From Desulfobacteraceae bacterium (GTDB lineage Bacteria; Desulfobacterota; Desulfobacteria; Desulfobacterales; Desulfobacteraceae), in the NCBI GenBank assembly GCA_011390435.1, contig JAABSK010000024.1:1-20949 (forward strand): a stretch of DNA of 20,949 nucleotides. The letters are read 5' to 3'. The notes under the pieces are model-generated. The model did not search any database and was not told the DNA's origin. It saw only the letters and a list, made by a program, of their open reading frames with translations. This document shows, piece after piece, positions 1 to 7,828 of this stretch. The first letter of the stretch is position 1. The number at the start of each line of letters is the position of its first letter. A program made the translations under genes and the position numbers.

Positions 1-2
1 AA

Positions 3-3000
3 GATGACGAGACCTTGCAAATGTATATTGAAGAATCGCTGGAGCATCTTGGTGATATCGAAAGTGATCTTTTGACCATCGAGGAATCTGGTGAGAATAT
101 CGATCTGGATCTGGTAAACAATGTCTTCAGGGCAGCACACTCTATCAAGGGCGGTGCTGGTTTCATGGGGTTAACCACCATTAAAAATCTTGCCCACCAT
201 CTGGAAAATGTTCTGGGCCTGATTCGTACAAAAGATATTCTCCCGGATTCAAACCGAATCAATGTGCTGCTGAAAGGTTTCGATCAATTGGAAGCCCTTT
301 TGAACAATATTGAAACCAGCAATGATGTCGATATATCAAATCACATTACCAATCTGGAAAACATCACAAAATCTTCACTGCCTGAAGACAAGCAGGAAAT
401 TGTGACTCAGATTGTGGATATTGTTTTGTCAGATGGACGGGTTTTCCCTCAGGTATCTTTGTTTGAAATTGAACAGTGCAAAGCAGAGGGAAAAAATATC
501 TTCATCGCAGAATATGACCTGCTTCGTGATATTCAGCGCAAACAAAAAAATCCCATCGAGGTCTTGAACAGTCTTCAGCGAACCGGAACCATTGTCGACT
601 CCAGAATTGATTTTGGCTCTGTTGGTTTTCTGTCCGAAGACAATCAGCCGTCACGGATACCGTTTCAAGTTCTGTTTGCTTCTATCATTGAATATGATAT
701 GGCAGAAACCCTGTTTGGCCTCAAACGCCAGTACATCCATGCCGTAACCGACCAGATGGTCCGGAAAACCACAGCAGGTATCAGTGACGAACCCGTTGCC
801 ATGACGGCAAATGGTCCTGTTGTCGCGGCTGAAAAACCACTGAGTTCTTCAGCAAAACCTGCAGAAAAAACGCCCTTGCCCGCAGTGGAACAAACCGCAG
901 CAAAAACGTCGAAACCCCAGATCATTGACCCTGTAGAAAAAAAATCTGATGATGAAAAAGAACTCAGCGCCAATGCCAAACCCCAGACATCGCTCAGGGT
1001 AAATGTCGGGCTTCTTGATACCCTGATGAACCTGGCAGGCGAGCTTGTTTTAAGCCGGAACCAGTTGCTTCAGGGGATTAATTCATCCAATCTGAAGGCA
1101 ACCGAATTGTCCAGCCAGCGCATCGACATGATCACCTCCGAACTTCAGGAAGCCATCATGCGGACCCGGATGCAGCCCATTGCAAATATATTGAATAAAT
1201 TCACCCGTGTTGTCAGGGACCTGTCCCAGCAGCTGGGAAAAACCATTGATCTGATCATTGAAGGAAAGGATGTTGAGCTGGATAAAACCATTCTGGAAGC
1301 CATCAATGATCCGTTGACGCATTTGATCAGAAACTCTGTGGACCATGGCATTGAAACTCCCGTGGAAAGAGAACAAATGGGAAAGAACGGCACAGGTAAA
1401 ATCATTCTAAAGGCATTTCATGATGCCGGCCAAGTCAATATCGTCATCTCAGACGACGGCAGGGGACTGGATCCCAAAAAAGTTGCCAATTCTGCCATAG
1501 ACAAAGGGCTGATCACCGACATGCAGGCCGAAGAGATGTCTGACAAACAAAAAATGGAACTGATCTTCCTGCCGGGATTTTCAACTGCCAAAGAAGTTAC
1601 AGATGTTTCCGGACGGGGTGTGGGGATGGATGTTGTAACCACCAACATTGAAAGCCTTGGCGGTATTATCGAGCTGGATTCCGTCCCGGGTGAGGGCACG
1701 GATATTCAGATCAAGCTGCCCTTGACCCTTGCCATTATTCCCAGCCAGATCACCTCTGTGGGTACGGAGCGATATGCGGTACCGCAGGTGAATTTAAATG
1801 AACTGCTCAGGATACCCGCAAGCCAGGTAAAAGAGAAAATTGAAAAAGTAGGGGATGCCTCAGTGGTAAGATTACGCGGCGAACTGCTTCCATTACTGAA
1901 CCTGGCACAGATGCTTGGAATTCAAAAAACATACATTGATCCTGCAACAGAGGATACACTTCCAGACCGGCGGCAAAACCTGGCAGACCGCCGATCAAAA
2001 CAGCATCTGATCGACCCGGACGGTCATCTGGTTGAAGTACCGGAAAAGAACAATGATCTTGTTGACAGAAGCGGAGAAGACCGTCGATACCATACCAGCA
2101 GCGCCATGAATATTGCCGTGGTTTCCGCCGGTGCTTTCAAGTATGGGCTGGTGGTGGATCAGCTGCATGATTCAGAAGAAATTGTGGTCAAGCCGGTCGG
2201 CCGCCATTTGAAAAAATGCAACGCCTATGCCGGAGCAACCATCATGGGAGATGGAAAAGTTGCCCTGATCCTTGATATTTCAAACCTGGCACAGATGGCT
2301 GAACTGTCCACCGTGTCAGACGTGTCTCAGACCGCCAGAGCGGCTGAAGAGGCTGCTGCCGCTGCAAAGGACAAAGCAGCCCTGCTCCTGTTCAAAAATA
2401 CCGACACCGACTATTTTGCAGCACCATTAAATATTGTGGAACGGATCGAACGGATCGAAACCGCTGCCATTGAAGAAATTGCTGACAGCCGCGTGGTTCA
2501 GTACCGCGGAGGCGCCCTGCCATTGTATGAACTTTCTCAGGTGGCGGATTTCAAGCCCCTTCCCCGGAGAGAACAGCAGGAGGTCATTGTCTTTAAGATA
2601 AAGGACCGGGAACTTGGACTCATGGTCACCCCCCCGGTGGATGCACTTGAGGTCAATCTTGATGTGGATGAAAGCACGTTAAAACAGCCGGCAATCAGCG
2701 GTTCAATGATCATCAACGGGCACACCACCCTTCTGGTGGATGTATTTGAAATGGTTAAAATCCTCAATCCGGGATGGTTTGCAGAAGATGCCCAGATCGC
2801 AGCTAAAATGGCTGAGTCCGGCGAAAAAATCATTCTGTTTGCTGAGGATTCCGCCTTTTTCAGAAATCAGGTAAAAACCTTTATGGAGGAAGATGGATTC
2901 AAGGTGATTGAGGCTGAAGACGGCTTGATCGCCTGGGAACTGCTCAAAGAGCGGGTTGATGAAATTGATATTGTGGTCACAGATCTTGAGATGCCCAATA

Positions 3001-3197
3001 TGGACGGATTTGAATTAACCCGGCTGATTAAAACCAACGCAAAATATGCACATCTGGATGTGATCGCCTTAACATCCCTTGCCAGTGAAGCCCATATTGA
3101 AAAGGGGAGAAAAGTGGGCATTGATGAATATGAAATCAAGCTTGACCGGGAAAAACTCATGAAAGTGATCCGGAAAAAATTACACCTGGCCAGATAA
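3..3197 (+). CDS. cheA: Hybrid chemotaxis histidine kinase CheA with two CheW-like domains and a C-terminal receiver (5' partial)
   Basis: CheA autophosphorylates on a histidine in response to receptor arrays and passes phosphate to receiver domains in the cytoplasm. The frame is open to the left edge: four codons (D-D-E-T) precede the first possible start, a TTG at 15, and fit the usual CheA N terminus, so probably only a few residues are missing. Counting from that TTG (1060 residues): Hpt domain about 1-105 with phospho-acceptor His42 in AAHSIKGGAG; a P2-position domain about 125-240; Ala/Pro/Lys linker; dimerisation helices about 325-390; ATPase with N box (NDPLTHLIRNSVDHG, 431-445), G1 (SDDGRG, 479-484) and G2 (GRGVGMDV, 533-540); first CheW-like domain about 572-765; Ala-rich linker; second CheW-like domain about 787-920; receiver about 936-1060 with acidic E944/D945, phospho-acceptor D990, T1020 and K1042. 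This is much longer than the roughly 650 residues of enteric CheA. All kinase motifs look intact. First gene of the che operon; its promoter lies outside the window. Confidence 0.97.
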   Translation, partial: DDETLQMYIEESLEHLGDIESDLLTIEESGENIDLDLVNNVFRAAHSIKGGAGFMGLTTIKNLAHHLENVLGLIRTKDILPDSNRINVLLKGFDQLEALLNNIETSNDVDISNHITNLENITKSSLPEDKQEIVTQIVDIVLSDGRVFPQVSLFEIEQCKAEGKNIFIAEYDLLRDIQRKQKNPIEVLNSLQRTGTIVDSRIDFGSVGFLSEDNQPSRIPFQVLFASIIEYDMAETLFGLKRQYIHAVTDQMVRKTTAGISDEPVAMTANGPVVAAEKPLSSSAKPAEKTPLPAVEQTAAKTSKPQIIDPVEKKSDDEKELSANAKPQTSLRVNVGLLDTLMNLAGELVLSRNQLLQGINSSNLKATELSSQRIDMITSELQEAIMRTRMQPIANILNKFTRVVRDLSQQLGKTIDLIIEGKDVELDKTILEAINDPLTHLIRNSVDHGIETPVEREQMGKNGTGKIILKAFHDAGQVNIVISDDGRGLDPKKVANSAIDKGLITDMQAEEMSDKQKMELIFLPGFSTAKEVTDVSGRGVGMDVVTTNIESLGGIIELDSVPGEGTDIQIKLPLTLAIIPSQITSVGTERYAVPQVNLNELLRIPASQVKEKIEKVGDASVVRLRGELLPLLNLAQMLGIQKTYIDPATEDTLPDRRQNLADRRSKQHLIDPDGHLVEVPEKNNDLVDRSGEDRRYHTSSAMNIAVVSAGAFKYGLVVDQLHDSEEIVVKPVGRHLKKCNAYAGATIMGDGKVALILDISNLAQMAELSTVSDVSQTARAAEEAAAAAKDKAALLLFKNTDTDYFAAPLNIVERIERIETAAIEEIADSRVVQYRGGALPLYELSQVADFKPLPRREQQEVIVFKIKDRELGLMVTPPVDALEVNLDVDESTLKQPAISGSMIINGHTTLLVDVFEMVKILNPGWFAEDAQIAAKMAESGEKIILFAEDSAFFRNQVKTFMEEDGFKVIEAEDGLIAWELLKERVDEIDIVVTDLEMPNMDGFELTRLIKTNAKYAHLDVIALTSLASEAHIEKGRKVGIDEYEIKLDREKLMKVIRKKLHLAR

Positions 3198-3235
3198 TCA
3201 AAGACAACAGATACGGTTCAATTTAAGGAGAAACA

Positions 3236-3685
3236 ATGGCAAAAAAAAAGGTCGAATCTTCTTCTGAAGACGTTGAATTTTCCACTTTCTATGTCGGCGG
3301 TGCCCTGTGCGGGATTGATATTCTGAATATCCAGGAAATCAATAAACATTTTGAAATTACAAGGGTTCCTCAAGCTTCGGATTACATCAAAGGAATTTTA
3401 AATCTCAGGGGCAGAATCGTCACCATCATTGATCTTGGCAAAAAGCTGGGGCTGGCACCGGTAACCATCGGTAAAGACAACCGCAATATCATTGTGAACT
3501 CAGAAGAGGAACATATCGGTCTTCTGGTGGATTCTATCAGTGATGTTGTGATCGCCAAAAAAGAGGACATCGAACCTGCCCCATCCAATATCAGCGGCGT
3601 GAAAGGCAGATATTTCCAGGGCGTCTTAAAAACAGAAAAACAATTGATCGGGATTCTGGACATTGATGAGGTGCTTAAGGAATAA
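3236..3685 (+). CDS. cheW: Chemotaxis coupling protein CheW
   Basis: CheW is the cytoplasmic adaptor that links chemoreceptor tips to the CheW-like regulatory domain of CheA. At 149 residues the protein is one CheW fold and nothing else. Visible hallmarks are the beta-strand opening FSTFYVGGALCGIDILNIQEI, the conserved region IKGILNLRGRIVTIIDL (about residues 44-63) and the second subdomain IGLLVDSISDV. A good ribosome binding site (AAGGAG, 3225-3230) sits 5 bases before the ATG, 38 bases after the cheA stop. Its stop overlaps the cheB start by one base. Because CheA already carries two CheW-like domains, this gene adds a third coupling module to the same pathway. Confidence 0.97.
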   Translation: MAKKKVESSSEDVEFSTFYVGGALCGIDILNIQEINKHFEITRVPQASDYIKGILNLRGRIVTIIDLGKKLGLAPVTIGKDNRNIIVNSEEEHIGLLVDSISDVVIAKKEDIEPAPSNISGVKGRYFQGVLKTEKQLIGILDIDEVLKE

Positions 3686-4779
3686 TGAGCCAGATCAGAG
3701 CGCTGGTTGTCGATGATACAATCGTATACCGCAAAATCGTCGGGGATGTTCTCAAACAGATCCCTGGTGTTGACGTCGTGGGCTCGGCCAACAACGGAAA
3801 AATTGCCCTGTCTAAAATTGCTTCTCTTCATCCTGACTTGATTACACTGGATATTGAAATGCCGGAAGTGAACGGCATTGAGGTATTACAGGAATTAAGA
3901 AAAATGGATGACCCGCCTGTGGTGATCATGCTTTCCACCTTGACCCAGGAGGGGAGTGAAATGACCATCAAGGCACTTGAGCTGGGTGCTTTTGATTTTA
4001 TTTCCAAACCGGCTGAAGGCAGAATGGCGGAAAATATGCAGAAGGTCAAAGATGCAATTTCCCCCATTATTACAGCGCTGCACCGCAGAAAAGAAACCCG
4101 TTTTAAAATACAGAACAAATTAAGAAGCGCCCGCCCCCGGCCATCTTCAGTCCCGTCACCGGTGCCCCATCCAAAACAGCAGTCCAGAGTTGTCCGTGCA
4201 AAATCCGAAGTCGTGGGAATCGGGATTTCCACTGGTGGACCCAATGCATTAACTGCGATGATTCCCCAGCTTCCGGCAAATTTGAAAGCCTGCATCTTGA
4301 TTGTTCAGCATATGCCGCCGGTGTTTACTGCGTCTCTTGCCAACAGCCTGAACAACAAATCACCAATGACAGTCAAAGAGGCCCAGGATGGCGACCTTAT
4401 TGAACCCGGCAAGATACTGATCGCCCCTGGAGGCAAGCAGATGAAAATCATTGCCGGAGCCGACGGGCTGAGCCGAAAGATTAAAATTACGGACGACCCC
4501 CCGGAAAACAGCTGCAAACCGTCTGCTGATTACCTTTTCCGATCCATTGCCCAGCATTATGTGGGCAGATCCACCGGCGTCATCATGACCGGCATGGGCT
4601 CAGATGGCTCCAAAGGTCTTGTTCAGATGAAAAACAATGGCAGCGTGATCATTGCCCAGGACGAAGAAACCTGTACGGTTTATGGCATGCCAAAAGAACC
4701 GGTTGAATCCGGTGTGGCAGATATTGTGGTCCCTCTGGAGCAAATTGCTGAAGAAATCATAAAAACCGTCATCTTATAA
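3685..4779 (+). CDS. cheB: Protein-glutamate methylesterase/glutamine deamidase CheB
   Basis: CheB removes methyl groups from, and deamidates, glutamyl sites on chemoreceptors, giving adaptation feedback when phosphorylated by CheA. The 364-residue protein has the family's usual layout: receiver about 1-120 with acidic pair D10/D11, phospho-acceptor D56 (LITLDIEMPEVNG) and K108; a Pro/Ser/Arg-rich linker about 140-170; methylesterase about 175-364. The catalytic triad is visible as S182 (GISTGGP), H209 (IVQHMPP) and D307 (GMGSDG). The start codon overlaps the cheW stop in a TAATG junction, with AAGGA three bases before the ATG, so the two are likely translationally coupled. Its presence with cheR shows that a methylation-type adaptation system operates, so a receptor must be encoded elsewhere. 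Confidence 0.97.
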   Translation: MSQIRALVVDDTIVYRKIVGDVLKQIPGVDVVGSANNGKIALSKIASLHPDLITLDIEMPEVNGIEVLQELRKMDDPPVVIMLSTLTQEGSEMTIKALELGAFDFISKPAEGRMAENMQKVKDAISPIITALHRRKETRFKIQNKLRSARPRPSSVPSPVPHPKQQSRVVRAKSEVVGIGISTGGPNALTAMIPQLPANLKACILIVQHMPPVFTASLANSLNNKSPMTVKEAQDGDLIEPGKILIAPGGKQMKIIAGADGLSRKIKITDDPPENSCKPSADYLFRSIAQHYVGRSTGVIMTGMGSDGSKGLVQMKNNGSVIIAQDEETCTVYGMPKEPVESGVADIVVPLEQIAEEIIKTVIL

Positions 4780-4807
4780 CCATTTAATCCCTTTACCCGT
4801 AAAACCT

Positions 4808-5653
4808 ATGGCCAAAATCAGCGTCACACCAGAAGAGTTTAAAAATTTTTCCAGATATATTTTGGAAATTTCCGGTATTGCGCTGGATATTGGTAAAGAA
4901 TATTTATTGGAAACACGGCTGAACCCTTTACTTGCAAAATACAATTGCGCCTCGTATGCCGCCCTTCTGCAAAAAGCCAAAACAGATATCAAAAAAGAGG
5001 TGGAAAATGATATCATAGACGGTATCTCAACCAATGAAACCTATTTTTTCAGAGACAAAACACCGTTTGAGCTTTTACAGCATAAAATCATACCGGATCT
5101 GATTGACAAACGATCCAGGCAGACCAGTGGCAAGCCTTCCATCCGGTTATGGAGTGCTGCCAACTCAACCGGCCAGGAAATTTACAGTATTGCCATGACC
5201 CTGATCGAAATGGGGGTTACGCCGAATAAGTACAATATTCGCCTGTTCGGAACCGATATTTCCGATGCAGCGATTGCGCAGGCCAGCTACGGACTTTATA
5301 ACAAGTTTGAAGTGGCACGTGGTCTCGATCCACGGCGGCTCAACCGTTTTTTTGATCCAAAGGAAGACCGGTATAAAATAAAGGATGAAGTCAGGGTCAT
5401 GGCCCAGTTTAAAAAGATGAACCTGATGAAACCACTGGTTGGCCTTGGAAAATTCGATATTATCCTGTGTCGGAACGTAATGATCTATTTTACCAGTGCA
5501 GACCGCAGGAAAATTTATCACAACATTGCAAAGGTGCTGGAGCCTGACGGATATCTGATCATCGGGTCAACCGAATCACTGGTCAATGATATCGAGCTGT
5601 TTGCATCAAAAAAATATCTCAACTCGGTATTTTATCAATTTAAAGGAGTATAG
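4808..5653 (+). CDS. cheR: Chemoreceptor methyltransferase CheR
   Basis: CheR transfers methyl groups from S-adenosylmethionine to receptor glutamates and opposes CheB. The 281-residue protein has the N-terminal helical CheR domain (about 5-60), the family motif STNETYFFRD (74-83), the SAM-binding motif WSAANSTGQE (115-124), the acidic FGTDIS strand (147-152) and the late motif DIILCRNVMIYF (217-228). Length and motif order are those of a standard single-domain CheR; no TPR extension is fused. It starts 28 bases after cheB. I see no clear Shine-Dalgarno sequence before the ATG at 4808, unlike its neighbours, and no better start nearby, so initiation may be weak. Its last codons contain the ribosome binding site of the next gene. 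Confidence 0.96.
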   Translation: MAKISVTPEEFKNFSRYILEISGIALDIGKEYLLETRLNPLLAKYNCASYAALLQKAKTDIKKEVENDIIDGISTNETYFFRDKTPFELLQHKIIPDLIDKRSRQTSGKPSIRLWSAANSTGQEIYSIAMTLIEMGVTPNKYNIRLFGTDISDAAIAQASYGLYNKFEVARGLDPRRLNRFFDPKEDRYKIKDEVRVMAQFKKMNLMKPLVGLGKFDIILCRNVMIYFTSADRRKIYHNIAKVLEPDGYLIIGSTESLVNDIELFASKKYLNSVFYQFKGV

Positions 5654-5663
5654 AACACAAATA

Positions 5664-7337
5664 ATGAGCGGTATTAACACCCGGGAATTTATTGATGAAC
5701 TCATCTTTTGCATCAAAGAAGCAGATGTGGTCAAGGCCAAGGCTCTGCTGCAATTTTCATCGGATGCCGACCTGAGTGCTGAGGTTCAGCGCAACGCCCT
5801 GATCGAACTGGCAAAAGGCCCTGAAAAAGTCGTATTTCCTTTGTTGGAGTATTTAACGAAAATTGAGATCTCAAGTCCTGAAATCCAGGAATATCTGTAT
5901 GATCTTATTTTAGATAAGGCTTACGGCAATACCGATCTGGTCATCAAATACATCACAGAAAACGAAAAAAAGCCACGACTGTTGTTTTTAAAGGCAGCAG
6001 AAGACCTTTTGATAACAAAAACCGCCCCGTATTTACAAAAAATCATTGAAACAGATACGGATACCGATATCATTACCGCAGCGATTTCCGCCCTTGGCGC
6101 ACTGCGCCTCCCCCAGTCGCTTTCTGTGTTTGCCGCCATGGCATCACACAGCCAACCGGTTGTGCAGCGGGCAGCCGTATCAGCGCTGGCTGCATCCGGC
6201 AGCAATGAAGCCGTTGACCTGTTGATCAACTGCATTGGAACACAGGAAGAAACCAGTAAAATTGCTGTGGAAGCCCTGGGTGAGATGCAGGATGTATACG
6301 CCCTTGAAAAGCTGACCACATTATTGAGTTCTCCGGTTACCATTGTCAGAGACACCGCTATTGATCAACTCATGGGCCTGGGCAAAAAAGCCACCCCCAT
6401 CCTGACAGGCGCATTTCAAAATGCCACGGCAGATTACCTGGTTCATCTGGTGACCACATTGGGATATATCGGCGATCCTGCAGCCATCAATCCGATACTG
6501 GATATTATCAACACCCAGCCGGAAGATGCCAATATCCGACAGGCTGCCTATGAAGCCATGGAGCGGATTCCTTCTCCCAAAACTGCGATCAGCCTGGTGC
6601 AAGGGCTTCAGGATCCTGTGGAATCCGTTCGGATGAGTGCAGCACGGGCAATTGACAGAAACCTGTCAAAAGCGCTGATCGCAGGGCTCAGAAATGTTGT
6701 CAGAGAAGAATCTTCTGATGCTGTCAATGCGGTGGCCGCCTTGATCGATTCCGATGCCAGTAATATTTTCAATTTTCTGGTGGAAGAAGAATCCTTTAAA
6801 ACAGTTGCCATGACACATATGCACACCAGGGCAGATTCTGAAACCCGGAAAACCTTTTTAAAACAGATGAAAAGCATTGGGCAGGAAGAATTTGCAGACC
6901 AGCTTTCCCGTTCTCAAACCCAGGCTTCAGAGCCTGCTGAGAAAGACGCACTGATTTTTGTTATTGATGATTCAAAAATGATGCTCAAGCTGTATCAAAA
7001 CAAATTGACCGCTTTGGGGTTTTCACCACTCCTTTTTGATAAACCTGAAAACGCGATTCCTGAAATTATTCAAAAAAAACCCGACCTGATCATTACCGAT
7101 CTGAATATGCCAAACATCAGCGGGCTGGAATTAACCCGTGAAATCCGGAAAAAATACACCCGGCAGGAAATACCGATTCTCATGATTACCACGCAGAGCG
7201 ATTTTGTCGAAGAAAAAGGCAAGGACCGCCACGTCAATGATACGATTCTAACCAAATCCGGTATCAATAAAGTGCTGCACAAGCCGTTTACAGATGAACA
7301 GTTTCACAATGCCGTTGGTGAATTTATCTCTGCCTGA
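5664..7337 (+). CDS. HEAT-like repeat array fused to a C-terminal response-regulator receiver domain
   Basis: The 557-residue protein is probably a cytoplasmic output or scaffold component of this chemosensory pathway. Residues about 10-410 form repeated pairs of short helices of HEAT/PBS-lyase type, for example QRAAVSALAASGSNEAVDLL, EALGEMQDVYALEKL, LVTTLGYIGDPAAINPILDI and SVRMSAARAIDRNLSKAL. A short Ser/Gln/Glu linker leads to a receiver at about 428-557 with acidic D435/D436, phospho-acceptor D479 (LIITDLNMPNISG), T509/T510 and K540. The Thr-to-Lys distance is about 30 residues against 22 in CheY, so the region of the usual output face is enlarged. There is no DNA-binding, enzymatic or GGDEF domain. 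The ATG at 5664 is 10 bases after the cheR stop; AAAGGAG (5642-5648) lies inside the end of cheR at a longish 15-base spacing. An open frame runs further upstream, but inside cheR. Role is inferred from position and domains. Confidence 0.9.
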   Translation: MSGINTREFIDELIFCIKEADVVKAKALLQFSSDADLSAEVQRNALIELAKGPEKVVFPLLEYLTKIEISSPEIQEYLYDLILDKAYGNTDLVIKYITENEKKPRLLFLKAAEDLLITKTAPYLQKIIETDTDTDIITAAISALGALRLPQSLSVFAAMASHSQPVVQRAAVSALAASGSNEAVDLLINCIGTQEETSKIAVEALGEMQDVYALEKLTTLLSSPVTIVRDTAIDQLMGLGKKATPILTGAFQNATADYLVHLVTTLGYIGDPAAINPILDIINTQPEDANIRQAAYEAMERIPSPKTAISLVQGLQDPVESVRMSAARAIDRNLSKALIAGLRNVVREESSDAVNAVAALIDSDASNIFNFLVEEESFKTVAMTHMHTRADSETRKTFLKQMKSIGQEEFADQLSRSQTQASEPAEKDALIFVIDDSKMMLKLYQNKLTALGFSPLLFDKPENAIPEIIQKKPDLIITDLNMPNISGLELTREIRKKYTRQEIPILMITTQSDFVEEKGKDRHVNDTILTKSGINKVLHKPFTDEQFHNAVGEFISA

Positions 7338-7372
7338 CCGTGCAGCCGCCACCATAAACTCAAGGATACAAT

Positions 7373-7828
7373 ATGATTCGCAAAGCCACCCTGGATGATA
7401 TCAAAACCATCCATGCCCTGCTGCAGCTTTATGGAAAAAAAGGCGAGCTTCTTGCCCGCCCTTTGCCCAAGCTGTATGACCACCTGCGGGATTTCTGGGT
7501 ATTTGAAGATTCCGGATCAAAAAAAGTAGTGGGCTGCTGCGCATTGCAGTTCTGCTGGGAAGATCTTGCTGAAATCCGTTCTCTGGCAGTTTATCCAGAC
7601 CATACTGGAAAAGGAATCGGAACAGCACTTACGGAGCGGGCCATCCAGGAAGCCTTTTATTTCAAGATAAAAGACCTGTTTACGCTGACCTACCGGCCCA
7701 CTTTTTTCAAGCGCTTTGATTTTTCCATTATCAGCAAAAAAGAACTGCCGCTTAAAATATGGGCGGACTGTATCGGGTGTGTCAATTTTCCCAACTGCGA
7801 TGAAACCGCTATGCTCAAAAAGCTATGA
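7373..7828 (+). CDS. GNAT-family N-acetyltransferase, ArgA-like short form
   Basis: The 151-residue protein is a single GNAT domain that should transfer acetyl from acetyl-CoA to an amine. The acetyl-CoA-binding motif A is visible at about 71-86 (LAVYPDHTGKGIGTAL), and the N-terminal IRKATLDDIKTIHALL opening is typical. The overall sequence and the C-terminal Cys segment (C133, C136, C142 in ADCIGCVNFPNC) resemble stand-alone ArgA-like enzymes that make N-acetylglutamate for arginine synthesis in bacteria lacking the long kinase-like ArgA. That substrate is an inference; no arginine gene is next to it. AAGGA sits 6 bases before the ATG, 35 bases after the HEAT-receiver gene, so it may be read with the che operon. 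Its end overlaps the converging gene by 6 bp. Confidence 0.85.
   Translation: MIRKATLDDIKTIHALLQLYGKKGELLARPLPKLYDHLRDFWVFEDSGSKKVVGCCALQFCWEDLAEIRSLAVYPDHTGKGIGTALTERAIQEAFYFKIKDLFTLTYRPTFFKRFDFSIISKKELPLKIWADCIGCVNFPNCDETAMLKKL

Noticed and set aside
2440..2462. Short direct repeat GGATCGAAC in cheA
   Set aside because: It encodes the natural helical repeat IERIERIE in the second CheW-like domain and is only two copies long.
5586..5663. Upstream extension of the HEAT-receiver protein inside cheR
   Set aside because: It would overlap cheR by 68 bases; the ATG at 5664 directly after the cheR stop has a purine-rich site upstream and a normal operon spacing.
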